Counted from the first letter of the stretch, positions 6,461-13,478 are shown. The stretch is DNA of 14,822 nt from Gemmatimonadota bacterium (GCA_009840005.1 VXOR01000072.1:1-14822), one strand, 5' to 3'. The notes: a model not told the origin generated them from the letters alone. Numbers and translations: made by a program.

Positions 6461-7243
6461 CTACTTGCGGCCCCCGACCCGATGGCTGCTTGCCGTATAG
6501 GTCAGCGTTTGCCCAGGCTGCATCTCTACCACCTTTGTATTAGGCGAGAGGAATTGTACCGCTTCGCTCAACGCGCCGATGTCGGCCGGCTGATTCATGA
6601 TCGGCCCGTAGTGGCAGGGAATGACGATGTCGGGGCGAATGAGGCTCGCCGCCCGAGCGGCCTCGCGGATTCCCATGGTGTACTGTCCGCCCACTGGCAT
6701 AATCGCGATCTGCGGTCCGTACATCTGGCCGATGAGTTGCATATCGCTAAACAGGCAGGTGTCGGAGGTGTCGTAGATGGAGATGCCGTTGTCGTAGGCA
6801 ACGATAAAACCGTTGACCGCGCTGTCGGGGTGGAAGAGCAGCCCCTCCGGCAACTCGCCGCCGATGACGTGCGGCGATAGCGACTGCGAGTGATGGGCCT
6901 GCACCATGGTGATCGTGGCGTCTTTGACCTTGGTTCCGCCGCCGGGATTCAGCGACAGCGACCGCGAGCCCATCTTGAGCCCATGCACGGCTTCGGCGAC
7001 CGAGCAAAGCTCGTAGTTGCCGACGAATTTGGCCTTGGTGCGCTTGCAGATCTCGTACGAGTCGCCGATGTGGTCGCTGTGACCGTGGGTGGCGATGACG
7101 ATATCGGCTTTTCTAACTTGGCTGCGCTCCATCTTGGCGGTGGGATTGTCGTCGAGCCAGGCGTCGAAGTAGGTGATCGAGCCTTTGTCGGACTCGAAGC
7201 GGAAAGAAGCGTGGCCGATAAAGGTGATCTTCACGGATGCCAT
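6461..7243 (-). CDS. UPF0173/UlaG-like metallo-hydrolase
   Basis: 260 residues of the metallo-beta-lactamase fold. The signature HGHSDH (His53, His55, Asp57, His58) is complete, with His117/His118 (QAHHS), Asp161 (YDTSDT) and His211 (CHYGP) as the remaining likely metal ligands. Length and motif order fit the UPF0173 group, which is related to L-ascorbate-6-phosphate lactonase UlaG. A lactonase role would suit a sugar-acid cluster, where lactones must be opened before dehydration, but the substrate is not shown by sequence. The ATG at 7241-7243 is preceded by AAGGA eight bases upstream. It lies in the middle of a tight minus-strand operon (17 bp from the bicupin gene, 8 bp from the propeller gene). 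Confidence 0.88.
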   Translation of the reverse strand: MASVKITFIGHASFRFESDKGSITYFDAWLDDNPTAKMERSQVRKADIVIATHGHSDHIGDSYEICKRTKAKFVGNYELCSVAEAVHGLKMGSRSLSLNPGGGTKVKDATITMVQAHHSQSLSPHVIGGELPEGLLFHPDSAVNGFIVAYDNGISIYDTSDTCLFSDMQLIGQMYGPQIAIMPVGGQYTMGIREAARAASLIRPDIVIPCHYGPIMNQPADIGALSEAVQFLSPNTKVVEMQPGQTLTYTASSHRVGGRK

Positions 7244-7260
7244 AGGAATAGTCCTTTCTG

Positions 7261-8079
7261 TTAGTGTTGGCTTAGATCGTCGCCGAGGTCCGTTGAGTCG
7301 AACTGCCCCTTCTCGGCGCAGACGGCGACGACCAACAATTCGAGATTTTCTTGCGTGTGGTTATAGAGGCCGTGGCTGCCCCCCAGCCGACTGGGAATCG
7401 CATCCCACTGCGCGACCTCCTGCGTCTCATCATCTACCGTCATCCGCCCGCTGCCTTCGATGATGATATAGACCTCTTCGACGCCTTCATGGCGGTGGTA
7501 GCCGAGCGACGTGTCCGGCGGCAACAGACAGTGGGCTAAACAGTAGAAATTGCTGCGGAAGTCCTCCGGCCCCCAGATAAGCCGACCGCCGACTTCACCC
7601 TTGCCGCCGTGCGCTTGGCCGTATTTCAGTGCACCGCGATCCAGCCGCCCCACTGGCAGGCGGTCGGTGGATTCCAATTCAGCACCGACCCGGTCGTCGC
7701 CTAAGTCGGTCGATTTGGGGTCACCTCCGGGAACCACGCAGTGGACGTTGAACCAGCGCGTCTCGCGGTCGGTGTGGTTGTAGATGGCGTGGATCTCGCC
7801 CGAGCGCAGCGGCACTGCGGCCCCGCCTTCGACAACGGCCGTGCGTCCGTTGTGGGTGAATTGCGAGGCGTTGTCAACGGCGATGAAAATCTCCTCGCTG
7901 TCGTCGTGGCGGTGGTAGCCGATCCCGCTGCCGGGTAGGAGAATCGCACAGTGGACAAAGGCGAAGGGCGACTCGAAATCGTCGCGTTCCCACAGGCGGT
8001 TGAAGAGGATCGTCCCGGCGCCGCCGTGGACGTCGCTCAGTTCCTTCATGTCTGCACGGTCGGCTCTGGCTATGCGCAT
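7261..8079 (-). CDS. bicupin protein
   Basis: 272 residues containing two cupin domains. The first has GYHRH (54-58) followed by Glu62/63 and His97; the second has GYHRH (193-197) followed by Glu201/202 and His236. Both domains therefore keep the HxH...E...H metal site. They also share YNHT and a repeated STDLGDD at the end of each half, which shows the gene arose by internal duplication. Bicupins include oxalate decarboxylases, dioxygenases and sugar isomerase-like proteins; nothing here selects one. The ATG at 8077-8079 has GAGG five bases upstream, overlapping the 3' end of the VOC gene. Co-transcription with VOC and UPF0173 is strongly implied by the spacing. Confidence 0.88.
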   Translation of the reverse strand: MRIARADRADMKELSDVHGGAGTILFNRLWERDDFESPFAFVHCAILLPGSGIGYHRHDDSEEIFIAVDNASQFTHNGRTAVVEGGAAVPLRSGEIHAIYNHTDRETRWFNVHCVVPGGDPKSTDLGDDRVGAELESTDRLPVGRLDRGALKYGQAHGGKGEVGGRLIWGPEDFRSNFYCLAHCLLPPDTSLGYHRHEGVEEVYIIIEGSGRMTVDDETQEVAQWDAIPSRLGGSHGLYNHTQENLELLVVAVCAEKGQFDSTDLGDDLSQH

Positions 8080-8086
8080 GACGGCC

Positions 8087-8458
8087 TCATTTCTCGCGGT
8101 GAAATAGTTGCAGATTCAGTTGGTTCGGCCCCTCGAAGAAACCCAGGGTGATGCCGGTGCCCCCACCGACATCGAAAGGCTCTTTGGTGATGGTGACGCC
8201 CTTGTCCTTCAACTCCTGTGCGCTGTCTTCCACGCTATCGACCTTAAAGGAGATGTGGTGGAAGCCTGGAGGAAGCCCCATGCTCTTTTGCGGCATGAGC
8301 TCCAGAGTGATGCCGCCGGCGTCGAGGAAGACATAGTCCTCGTCGTCCTCGTTGGCAAAGCGCTCCACCACGGTCAGCCCTAGTTTCTGCGTGTAGAACT
8401 CTACCGCTCCTTCGATGTCGTCGGTTACGACCGCGATTTTGTGAATTTTGTGTACCAT
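8087..8458 (-). CDS. VOC-family (glyoxalase/bleomycin-resistance) protein
   Basis: 123 residues with one vicinal-oxygen-chelate domain made of two beta-alpha-beta-beta-beta modules. His6 (HKIAVVT), Glu53 (TLELMP) and His67/His68 (GFHHISFKV) sit at expected metal-ligand positions. The fourth ligand, normally Glu in a motif of the G-N-R-I-E-L type near the C-terminus, appears to be Asn115 (NQLNLQL). General form resembles methylmalonyl-CoA epimerase and glyoxalase relatives, but the function cannot be assigned. The ATG at 8456-8458 has a strong GGAGGAGAG site. The gene is 17 bp from PhyH and 7 bp from the bicupin gene. Confidence 0.85.
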   Translation of the reverse strand: MVHKIHKIAVVTDDIEGAVEFYTQKLGLTVVERFANEDDEDYVFLDAGGITLELMPQKSMGLPPGFHHISFKVDSVEDSAQELKDKGVTITKEPFDVGGGTGITLGFFEGPNQLNLQLFHREK

Positions 8459-8475
8459 CGAATCTCTCCTCCTCG

Positions 8476-9273
8476 TTAGCTAACCTGTTCGTGGTCGAGG
8501 TGCTTGCGCAACCGTCTCCCGACCACGCCGATTTGGTGCTTGAAGTCTTGAAAAGTATAGCTCGGGTGCGATTTCCAGTAGGAATTCCACAGCGCGTCGT
8601 CCTTGTCCTTGACCTCGGCCAACTGCGTCAGCGAGCAGCCTAGCTCAGTGCGGCGGAAGTTGCGGTAGGCTTGCTCGGTCAGGTAGTAGCCGTATTGGGA
8701 ATCGGCTACCTCGTAGCCGTATTTGATCATGGAGCGCGGCTTGGCGGACAAATGCGCGGCGCGGGCGTGGAGAATCGAGGGGAAGGTCACGGCGAGGGCA
8801 CCGGCTTTGACGACCACTTTCTGCTGCCCGCGGATCCAGCCCAGCTTAGCGGTCTGTGGCGGCGTGTAGAGCCGCCGGTGGCTGCCGGGCAACAGCATGG
8901 TCGGCCCCATGTCTTCCTCCACGTCCTGCGGGTAGTACATGCACAAGATCTCGGTCAGCGGCCGGTCGGCCATATAGGTGTCGTCCACGTGCCAGCCGCC
9001 ACCATCGCTTTGCCCACCTTGCGTAAGGTGGTTCCAGAAGCGGAAGGGGCTGATGGCCACCTCCGGCGTCTCCAACAGGAAGGCGATAAATTCGACGACC
9101 TTGGCATGGCAGAGCAAATCGCCGACGCTCTCGCACTCGAAGATGTCGATGCCCCCGGACTGGTGGGCGTCCTGTTTGGTCCGCTCCACCAACTCGGGCT
9201 CGATCCAGCCGTCGAGTACGACGTAGCCGGTGTCGAAGAATTCCTTTTTCAGTTCTTTCCAGTAGGCTTCCAT
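8476..9273 (-). CDS. phytanoyl-CoA dioxygenase (PhyH) family protein, canonical site
   Basis: 265 residues of the PhyH family of Fe(II)/2-oxoglutarate oxygenases, which hydroxylate aliphatic substrates. The facial triad is intact: His95-x-Asp97 in WHVDD, then His169 in ILHAR. Arg180 (KPR) is in the position that binds the 2-oxoglutarate carboxylate. MLLPGSH (126-132) is the family's usual loop. The natural substrate in such environmental clusters is generally unknown. The ATG at 9271-9273 follows GGAGGG. It is the second gene of the cluster, 11 bp after the hypothetical protein. Contrast it with the second PhyH protein further right, which lacks the Asp. Confidence 0.9.
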   Translation of the reverse strand: MEAYWKELKKEFFDTGYVVLDGWIEPELVERTKQDAHQSGGIDIFECESVGDLLCHAKVVEFIAFLLETPEVAISPFRFWNHLTQGGQSDGGGWHVDDTYMADRPLTEILCMYYPQDVEEDMGPTMLLPGSHRRLYTPPQTAKLGWIRGQQKVVVKAGALAVTFPSILHARAAHLSAKPRSMIKYGYEVADSQYGYYLTEQAYRNFRRTELGCSLTQLAEVKDKDDALWNSYWKSHPSYTFQDFKHQIGVVGRRLRKHLDHEQVS

Positions 9274-9284
9274 GGCCCCTCCGT

Positions 9285-9686
9285 TTATTGACGCTGGCCG
9301 TGCGGCGTGTGATTCAACCCCTCGCCGGGCTGGAAGTAGCGCTCTAGGATAAACTCAAAACCGAGTTGGTTATGGGCATTTTCCATCGGGTATTCTACTC
9401 CCGGAAAAGACACCACCCGCCACCCGTCGGCCATGGCCGCGGCCGCGCTGGCATACGGACATTCGTTTTTGGGGTCGAAGCGGAATTCACTATCAAAGGG
9501 GCCGAAGTAGTTCCACGCGATGACGCCCGAGTCGATGCGGTCCTGGTCAGCCCAGATGTAGAGGAGGTGCTGCTGCCCGCCGTTTTGTAGATCGCGCAGT
9601 TCGTCTAAATCCTGCAAGGTGAGGCCCGCGCCGCTTAAAATTTTCTCTTGCGACTGGCGTATCCAGCCGTCTATGGCAGTGGTCAT
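9285..9686 (-). CDS. conserved-looking hypothetical protein, first gene of the cluster
   Basis: 133 residues, not recognised. It is rich in aromatic and acidic residues (YIWADQDRIDSG, WNYFGPFDSEFRF) and has no signal peptide, membrane segment or known catalytic motif. I chose the ATG at 9684-9686 because GGAG lies five bases upstream. The frame extends to a TTG at 9719, but that would overlap the likely promoter -10. The codon pattern and tight spacing (11 bp before PhyH) support a real gene. As the first gene of a seven-gene operon of sugar-acid and oxygenase enzymes, it could be a small binding or accessory protein, but that is a guess. Confidence 0.65.
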   Translation of the reverse strand: MTTAIDGWIRQSQEKILSGAGLTLQDLDELRDLQNGGQQHLLYIWADQDRIDSGVIAWNYFGPFDSEFRFDPKNECPYASAAAAMADGWRVVSFPGVEYPMENAHNQLGFEFILERYFQPGEGLNHTPHGQRQ

Positions 9687-9718
9687 GTCGGCTCCAGTGG
9701 ATTCAAAATTCGGCAGCA

Positions 9719-9748
9719 AATATAGAGCGGGCGAACGAATCGCCGCAA
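9719..9748 (-). promoter_or_regulatory. candidate sigma70-type promoter for the minus-strand cluster
   Basis: Read on the minus strand, TTGCGG (9748-9743) is followed by an 18-bp spacer and TATATT (9724-9719), about 30 bases upstream of the ATG of the first cluster gene. Spacing fits a sigma70-type promoter and places the start point near 9711. It is a prediction from consensus only. Confidence 0.4.
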
Positions 9749-9760
9749 GCGCGGCAGGGC

Positions 9761-9789
9761 TTGGCCGCTGCTAGTCGCGCCCCTATGTT
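9761..9789 (+). promoter_or_regulatory. candidate sigma70-type promoter for SDR-aldolase
   Basis: TTGGCC (9761-9766), a 17-bp spacer and TATGTT (9784-9789) lie upstream of the SDR gene on the plus strand. Together with the opposing candidate this makes a compact divergent control region of 130 bp (9687-9816). No clear operator palindrome was found between them. Confidence 0.35.
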
Positions 9790-9816
9790 CTGAACCAAAC
9801 AAATTAGGAGGCAGTC

Positions 9817-10647
9817 ATGTCCCATCCGCTTTTCGACCTATCCAACCGCGTCGCCTTGGTCTCTGGTGCGGCCAGCGGCCTCGGCAAAGCCATGGCCACC
9901 GGCTTTGCCGAAGCGGGAGCCGACCTCGTCTTGGCCGACATCAATGCCGACGGTTTGGCCACGGCGGCCCGCGAAATGGAAGCCTTGGGCCGCCGCGTCC
10001 TCCCGGTGACGTGCGACGTGTCCCAACCCGATCAGATTCGCACCATGTTTGAGTTAATAGACGCAGAATACGGTCGCATCGACATCGTGGGCAATGTGGC
10101 CGGCAATGCGCGGCGCAATACGCCGCTCGACCTGACGCCCGAGGAGGTCGAGTTTACCCTGCAAAATCTCGTCGTCGGTCGCTTGGTCTGTTGCCAAGAG
10201 GCCGGCCGGCGCATGATGGCCTCGGGCCACGGCGGCAGCATCATCAACCTCGTGTCGATCGCCGGCATCAACGCCCTCGGCCGCAGTCACCTTTCGTACA
10301 GCATGGGTATGGGGGCCGCCGCGCAGATGACCCGCGAGTTGAGCACGGAGTGGGCCGCCAAGGGCGTGCGCGTCAACGCCATTGTCTGCGCTCAGTTAAT
10401 GAATGCGGACCTAAAGGAGCGCATCGCCGCGGACCCCGGGTTGGGTGAAACCTATTTGCGCGGCCTCCCCATGGGTCACCTCGGCGACTCCAACGACATC
10501 AAGGGCGCGGCGATTTTCCTCGCCTCGGACGCCTCGGCTTGGATCACCGGCGCGATGTTGCCCCTAGACGGCGGTAACCTCTCTAAGAACGCTGGCGGCT
10601 CGCATCCGGGAATGCCCAACGCGCCCGCAGAGCAGATCGGCCTCTAG
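9817..10647 (+). CDS. SDR-family oxidoreductase lacking the catalytic lysine
   Basis: 276 residues of the short-chain dehydrogenase/reductase family. The nucleotide-binding GAASGLG (17-23) is intact, with Asp41 after the second strand suggesting NAD(H) preference. N93-V-A-G replaces the usual NNAG. Asn117, Ser147 (LVSIAG) and Tyr161 are in register with the catalytic tetrad, but the YxxxK motif reads YSMGM (161-165): the lysine is Met165, codon ATG at 10309-10311. The C-terminal LDGG is present. Without the lysine a classical hydride-transfer cycle would be impaired, so it may be a divergent or non-enzymatic member. The ATG is preceded by a strong AGGAGG site. The aldolase gene follows after three bases in the same frame. 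A sugar or acid-sugar dehydrogenase role is inferred from the neighbours only. Confidence 0.85.
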   Translation: MSHPLFDLSNRVALVSGAASGLGKAMATGFAEAGADLVLADINADGLATAAREMEALGRRVLPVTCDVSQPDQIRTMFELIDAEYGRIDIVGNVAGNARRNTPLDLTPEEVEFTLQNLVVGRLVCCQEAGRRMMASGHGGSIINLVSIAGINALGRSHLSYSMGMGAAAQMTRELSTEWAAKGVRVNAIVCAQLMNADLKERIAADPGLGETYLRGLPMGHLGDSNDIKGAAIFLASDASAWITGAMLPLDGGNLSKNAGGSHPGMPNAPAEQIGL

Positions 10648-10650
10648 GCG

Positions 10651-11382
10651 ATGGATATAGGCATTTGGCAAACCATTCCCCAACCGGCGATTTCTCGCTA
10701 CTTGGGGCTGATGGGCTGGGATTGGATCGTCCTCGACCTCCAGCATGGTGCGATGACTTGGGAGACCGCCTATGAGTGCATCTATGCTGCCCGCCCAACG
10801 GGTGCCCGCCCCTTGGTCCGCACCTCTATCGGCAATCCCGGCGAAGTGGAAAAAGCCCTCGATATCGGAGCGGGCGGAGTAGTAGTGCCCATGGTCAACT
10901 CGCTCGCCGAGGCCCAAGCCGTCGCCCGCGCCGCCAAGTACCCACCCACCGGGGTGCGCTCGCTGGGTGGCGACCACTATCTCCACTACGGCGACGATTA
11001 CTTTGAAAAGGCCAACGACGAGACCTTGCTGCTGGTGCAAATGGAACACATTGACGCCGTTGAGCAAGCCGAGGAAATCATGGCTCTCCCCGGCGTCGAT
11101 GGCTGCTTTGTCGGGCCGGTTGACCTGGCGCTATCAATGGGCTTGTCGCGCCATCGCTCCAGCTACGAGCAGGATCCGGCCTATCAGGCGGCGATGGAGC
11201 GGATTGTCACCACAGCCCTTGCAGCCGGTAAAAAACCCTGCTGCAACACGTATTCCCCCGAGGATTTCGCGGCTAAAAAAGCCGCGGGCTTTCAAGCTCT
11301 TACCTTCAAGTCGGACCTCGACCTGCTCATGGACCGAGGTACGCAACTGCTAGACTGTCTCAAGGGAAACAGTGGGGACTAA
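10651..11382 (+). CDS. HpcH/HpaI-family aldolase
   Basis: 243 residues of the HpcH/HpaI class II aldolase family. These enzymes cleave 2-keto-3-deoxy acids (for example 4-hydroxy-2-ketoheptanedioate or 2-keto-3-deoxy-L-rhamnonate) to pyruvate and an aldehyde. Expected site residues are visible: His32 (LDLQHG), Arg57 (LVRTS), metal ligands Glu132 (QMEH) and Asp158 (GPVDLALS). The protein begins directly at the first strand (IGIWQTI), shorter at the N-terminus than typical HpaI. It starts with ATG at 10651, separated from the SDR stop only by TAG-GCG in the same frame. The ribosome site is weak, so coupled reinitiation seems likely. Its product fits a pathway with the DgoD-like dehydratase on the opposite strand. 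Confidence 0.9.
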   Translation: MDIGIWQTIPQPAISRYLGLMGWDWIVLDLQHGAMTWETAYECIYAARPTGARPLVRTSIGNPGEVEKALDIGAGGVVVPMVNSLAEAQAVARAAKYPPTGVRSLGGDHYLHYGDDYFEKANDETLLLVQMEHIDAVEQAEEIMALPGVDGCFVGPVDLALSMGLSRHRSSYEQDPAYQAAMERIVTTALAAGKKPCCNTYSPEDFAAKKAAGFQALTFKSDLDLLMDRGTQLLDCLKGNSGD

Positions 11383-11450
11383 ATCGGCAACGCGCTACTA
11401 GTGCACTGGCTAGGGACATTTGCATACGACCAACCGACCGTCCCGTCCAT
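11383..11450. other. convergent intergenic spacer
   Basis: These 68 bp separate the stops of the aldolase (plus) and the M19 protein (minus). GGGAC at 11414-11418 and GTCCC at about 11440-11444 could pair across a long loop, and an 8-bp palindrome AGTGCACT lies near 11400. Neither has a U-tract, so no intrinsic terminator is claimed. Confidence 0.4.
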
Positions 11451-12680
11451 TTACTCTCCCAACACTTCCCGGGCCACTCTGAGGATGTTGCCGCCGAGGA
11501 TTTTGCGGATGTCGTCGTCGGCATAACCGCGTTGCACCATGCCGACCGTAAACAGCGGGAAGTTCGTCCACGCCGTGCTTTGGAACATGCGCTCTTGACG
11601 CCACTCGGAGCGCTGCACGGGATCGTTGACCTCCCACAGTGCCTCCCAGCGCGGGCGGCTGCCCGGTCGCGCTGGTACCTTGGCGCTTTCTTCTTGGGCG
11701 CGGCAGCTAATGTAAGGTCGATCCGTGCCAATCGTCACGTGATCGACGCCGACGACCTGGACTGCGTGGTCGATGTGGTCGAGCATGGCGTCGATGCAGC
11801 CGCTGCCGCCGACAAAGGCTGGCACGTTGGTGATGCCCACGGTCCCGCCCTTGTCGGCGATTGCCCGCATCACTTCGTCCGGCTTGCAGCGATGGTGGTG
11901 GTTCAGGGCCGCGCAGGCCGAATGGCTGGCGACGATTGGCTTTTGCGACACCTCGGCCGCGTCTAGGCAGGTCTGCCAGCCGGAGTGGGCCACGTCGGCA
12001 ATCACGCCGACCTTGTTCATCTCGGCGATCACAGCACGGCCAAAGTCGCTCAGACCGGCGTTGGCTGGCTCGGCGCAGCCGTCGCCAATTGGATTGCGGC
12101 GGTTGTAAGTCAGGTGCATCATGCGGCAGCCGAGTTCAAAGAACTGGCTGATGAAACGCAACTCCTGCTCGACCGTGGCCTGCTCTCCTGGGAGGGGCAC
12201 GCCGTTACACGTCTGGTAGATGCAGTGGCGTCCAGCGGCTTTTGCAGCGACGATGTCGTCGGGGAAGGCGGCGCGCGCCACGTGGTCGCGCATGCGATCC
12301 GTCAGATGGGTATAGTGCGCCAGCCGCCCCAACATGCGCATGGGATTGTTGCCCTCCTCGCCGGCGTTTTGAAAGGCGCAGGTCACCCCGGATGCCTCCC
12401 AAGCCCCCAAGTACTCGGCCTTTAGTTCGTCGTCGTAGGCCCAGCGCGTCATTCGCATCTGCTCCGACAGGTACTGTAGCTCGACTTCCGAGGCGCGCGC
12501 CTCCACGGCCTGCGCCATGGCCTCGCCGTCGATTGGCGCTATCACCCCGAGGCTGTACGACTCGCACACGATGGCGTCGCGATGCAAGGCTAACCCGTGC
12601 TCCAACTGCGACGCGGACGGTTGCAGGATTTCGAGTGCCACAGTTCTCGCTTGCTGGATGTTTTCTTCCCAGGTAGTCAC
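11451..12680 (-). CDS. M19 (renal/membrane dipeptidase)-like protein with altered metal site
   Basis: 409 residues related to the peptidase M19 dipeptidases, amidohydrolase-fold TIM barrels with a dinuclear zinc site. Conserved parts include DVAHSG (His232), ASHSA (His253), the HHHR loop (Arg264) and IGTD (Asp320). The N-terminal HxD of active dipeptidases falls at Ser41-Tyr42-Ser43 (CESYSLG), and the bridging Glu aligns with Asn159 (TCNGV). One metal site therefore appears lost while the two His of the other remain. Related environmental proteins with a similar N-terminus seem familiar, so this may be a coherent subfamily with a different reaction. The start is GTG at 12678-12680, overlapping the upstream PhyH stop by four bases (GTGA), with AGGGA about eight bases upstream. 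No signal peptide is present, so it is probably cytoplasmic. Confidence 0.85.
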   Translation of the reverse strand: MTTWEENIQQARTVALEILQPSASQLEHGLALHRDAIVCESYSLGVIAPIDGEAMAQAVEARASEVELQYLSEQMRMTRWAYDDELKAEYLGAWEASGVTCAFQNAGEEGNNPMRMLGRLAHYTHLTDRMRDHVARAAFPDDIVAAKAAGRHCIYQTCNGVPLPGEQATVEQELRFISQFFELGCRMMHLTYNRRNPIGDGCAEPANAGLSDFGRAVIAEMNKVGVIADVAHSGWQTCLDAAEVSQKPIVASHSACAALNHHHRCKPDEVMRAIADKGGTVGITNVPAFVGGSGCIDAMLDHIDHAVQVVGVDHVTIGTDRPYISCRAQEESAKVPARPGSRPRWEALWEVNDPVQRSEWRQERMFQSTAWTNFPLFTVGMVQRGYADDDIRKILGGNILRVAREVLGE

Positions 12681-13426
12681 TGATTCTTCCCTTTCTTCGG
12701 GTTGGGGAATGGATGGGGATGGCCGGTGTAGGCGCGTTCGCCGCGCACGAGAATCTTTTCCGGATCGTCCTTCAACACGTCGTGCGAATCGTGCGCGCGG
12801 TATCCGAGGGTCATGCTGCGCCGCGAGCCATTGCTGCGGTTGACATCGGCACCGTGGAAGCAGCAGTCGTTGAACAGCAGCACGCCACCCGCTGGCATGG
12901 GCACGGGCAGCGAGCGCCGGTATAGCGGACTGCGCCGGAAGTCGCCTTTGGGACGGCGCGGTTTTGTGAAGGGCCGCAAGTGACTGCCCGGGACGAGGTG
13001 CACACAGCCGTTGTCAATGGTCGATTCTTCCAGATAGATGAGCGCCGTGATCAAGGTCGGCTCGTACAATTCCTCGCCGGAATGCCACGGCACTGGGGCC
13101 GAGCCGGGTGGCCGCACCATGATGTGGTTGTGCTTGTTGGTCAGCAGTTCGATGTTGTCGCCGAGCACGCCCGTGAGGGCATTAAGCAGGATCGGATGGG
13201 TTGCTGCTTCGAGATACACTGGATTTCGCGCTAGGATTTTCGACAGGCGACGCACGTCTTGGGGCGTGCGCGAGGTGGTGCCGGTCTCCCACACGACGGG
13301 CTCCGCTAGGGTTGCGATTTGTTCGTCCGTGACCGCGTTCAGGCGAGCCACCAGCTTTCTCGGCAGGGGACGAGCTACGCGGTGGAAGCCGTTGTGGCGG
13401 AAGTACCAGGCTTCTTCCTGCGTCAT
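12677..13426 (-). CDS. PhyH-family protein with His-x-Gly motif
   Basis: 249 residues, clearly of the phytanoyl-CoA dioxygenase family. Recognisable parts are HNHIMVRPPGS (99-109), NGCVHLVPGSH (139-149), His191 (CCFHGAD) and Arg202/Arg203 (SRRS). The metal motif reads PWHSGEE: His115-Ser116-Gly117-Glu118. The Asp that normally ligates iron is Gly117 (codon GGC at 13076-13078). In Fe(II)/2-oxoglutarate halogenases this Asp is replaced by Gly or Ala, leaving room for halide. Glu118 is one residue out of register. The ATG at 13424-13426 has AAGGA seven bases upstream; an upstream ATG at 13498 would overlap the PIN toxin gene. It is coupled to the M19 gene by a four-base overlap, which suggests the two act together. 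Confidence 0.88.
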   Translation of the reverse strand: MTQEEAWYFRHNGFHRVARPLPRKLVARLNAVTDEQIATLAEPVVWETGTTSRTPQDVRRLSKILARNPVYLEAATHPILLNALTGVLGDNIELLTNKHNHIMVRPPGSAPVPWHSGEELYEPTLITALIYLEESTIDNGCVHLVPGSHLRPFTKPRRPKGDFRRSPLYRRSLPVPMPAGGVLLFNDCCFHGADVNRSNGSRRSMTLGYRAHDSHDVLKDDPEKILVRGERAYTGHPHPFPNPKKGKNQ

Positions 13427-13478
13427 CCGTCTTTCCTTTTTATGAATTTTAGAATACACAAAATCGTCGACGATGGGA

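Noticed and set aside
8671..9291. 206-codon plus-strand frame
   Set aside because: It is antisense to the canonical PhyH gene and its translation has no recognisable domain.
11383..11450. Bidirectional terminator between the aldolase and M19 genes
   Set aside because: The possible stem has a long loop and no U-tract, so I do not claim a terminator.
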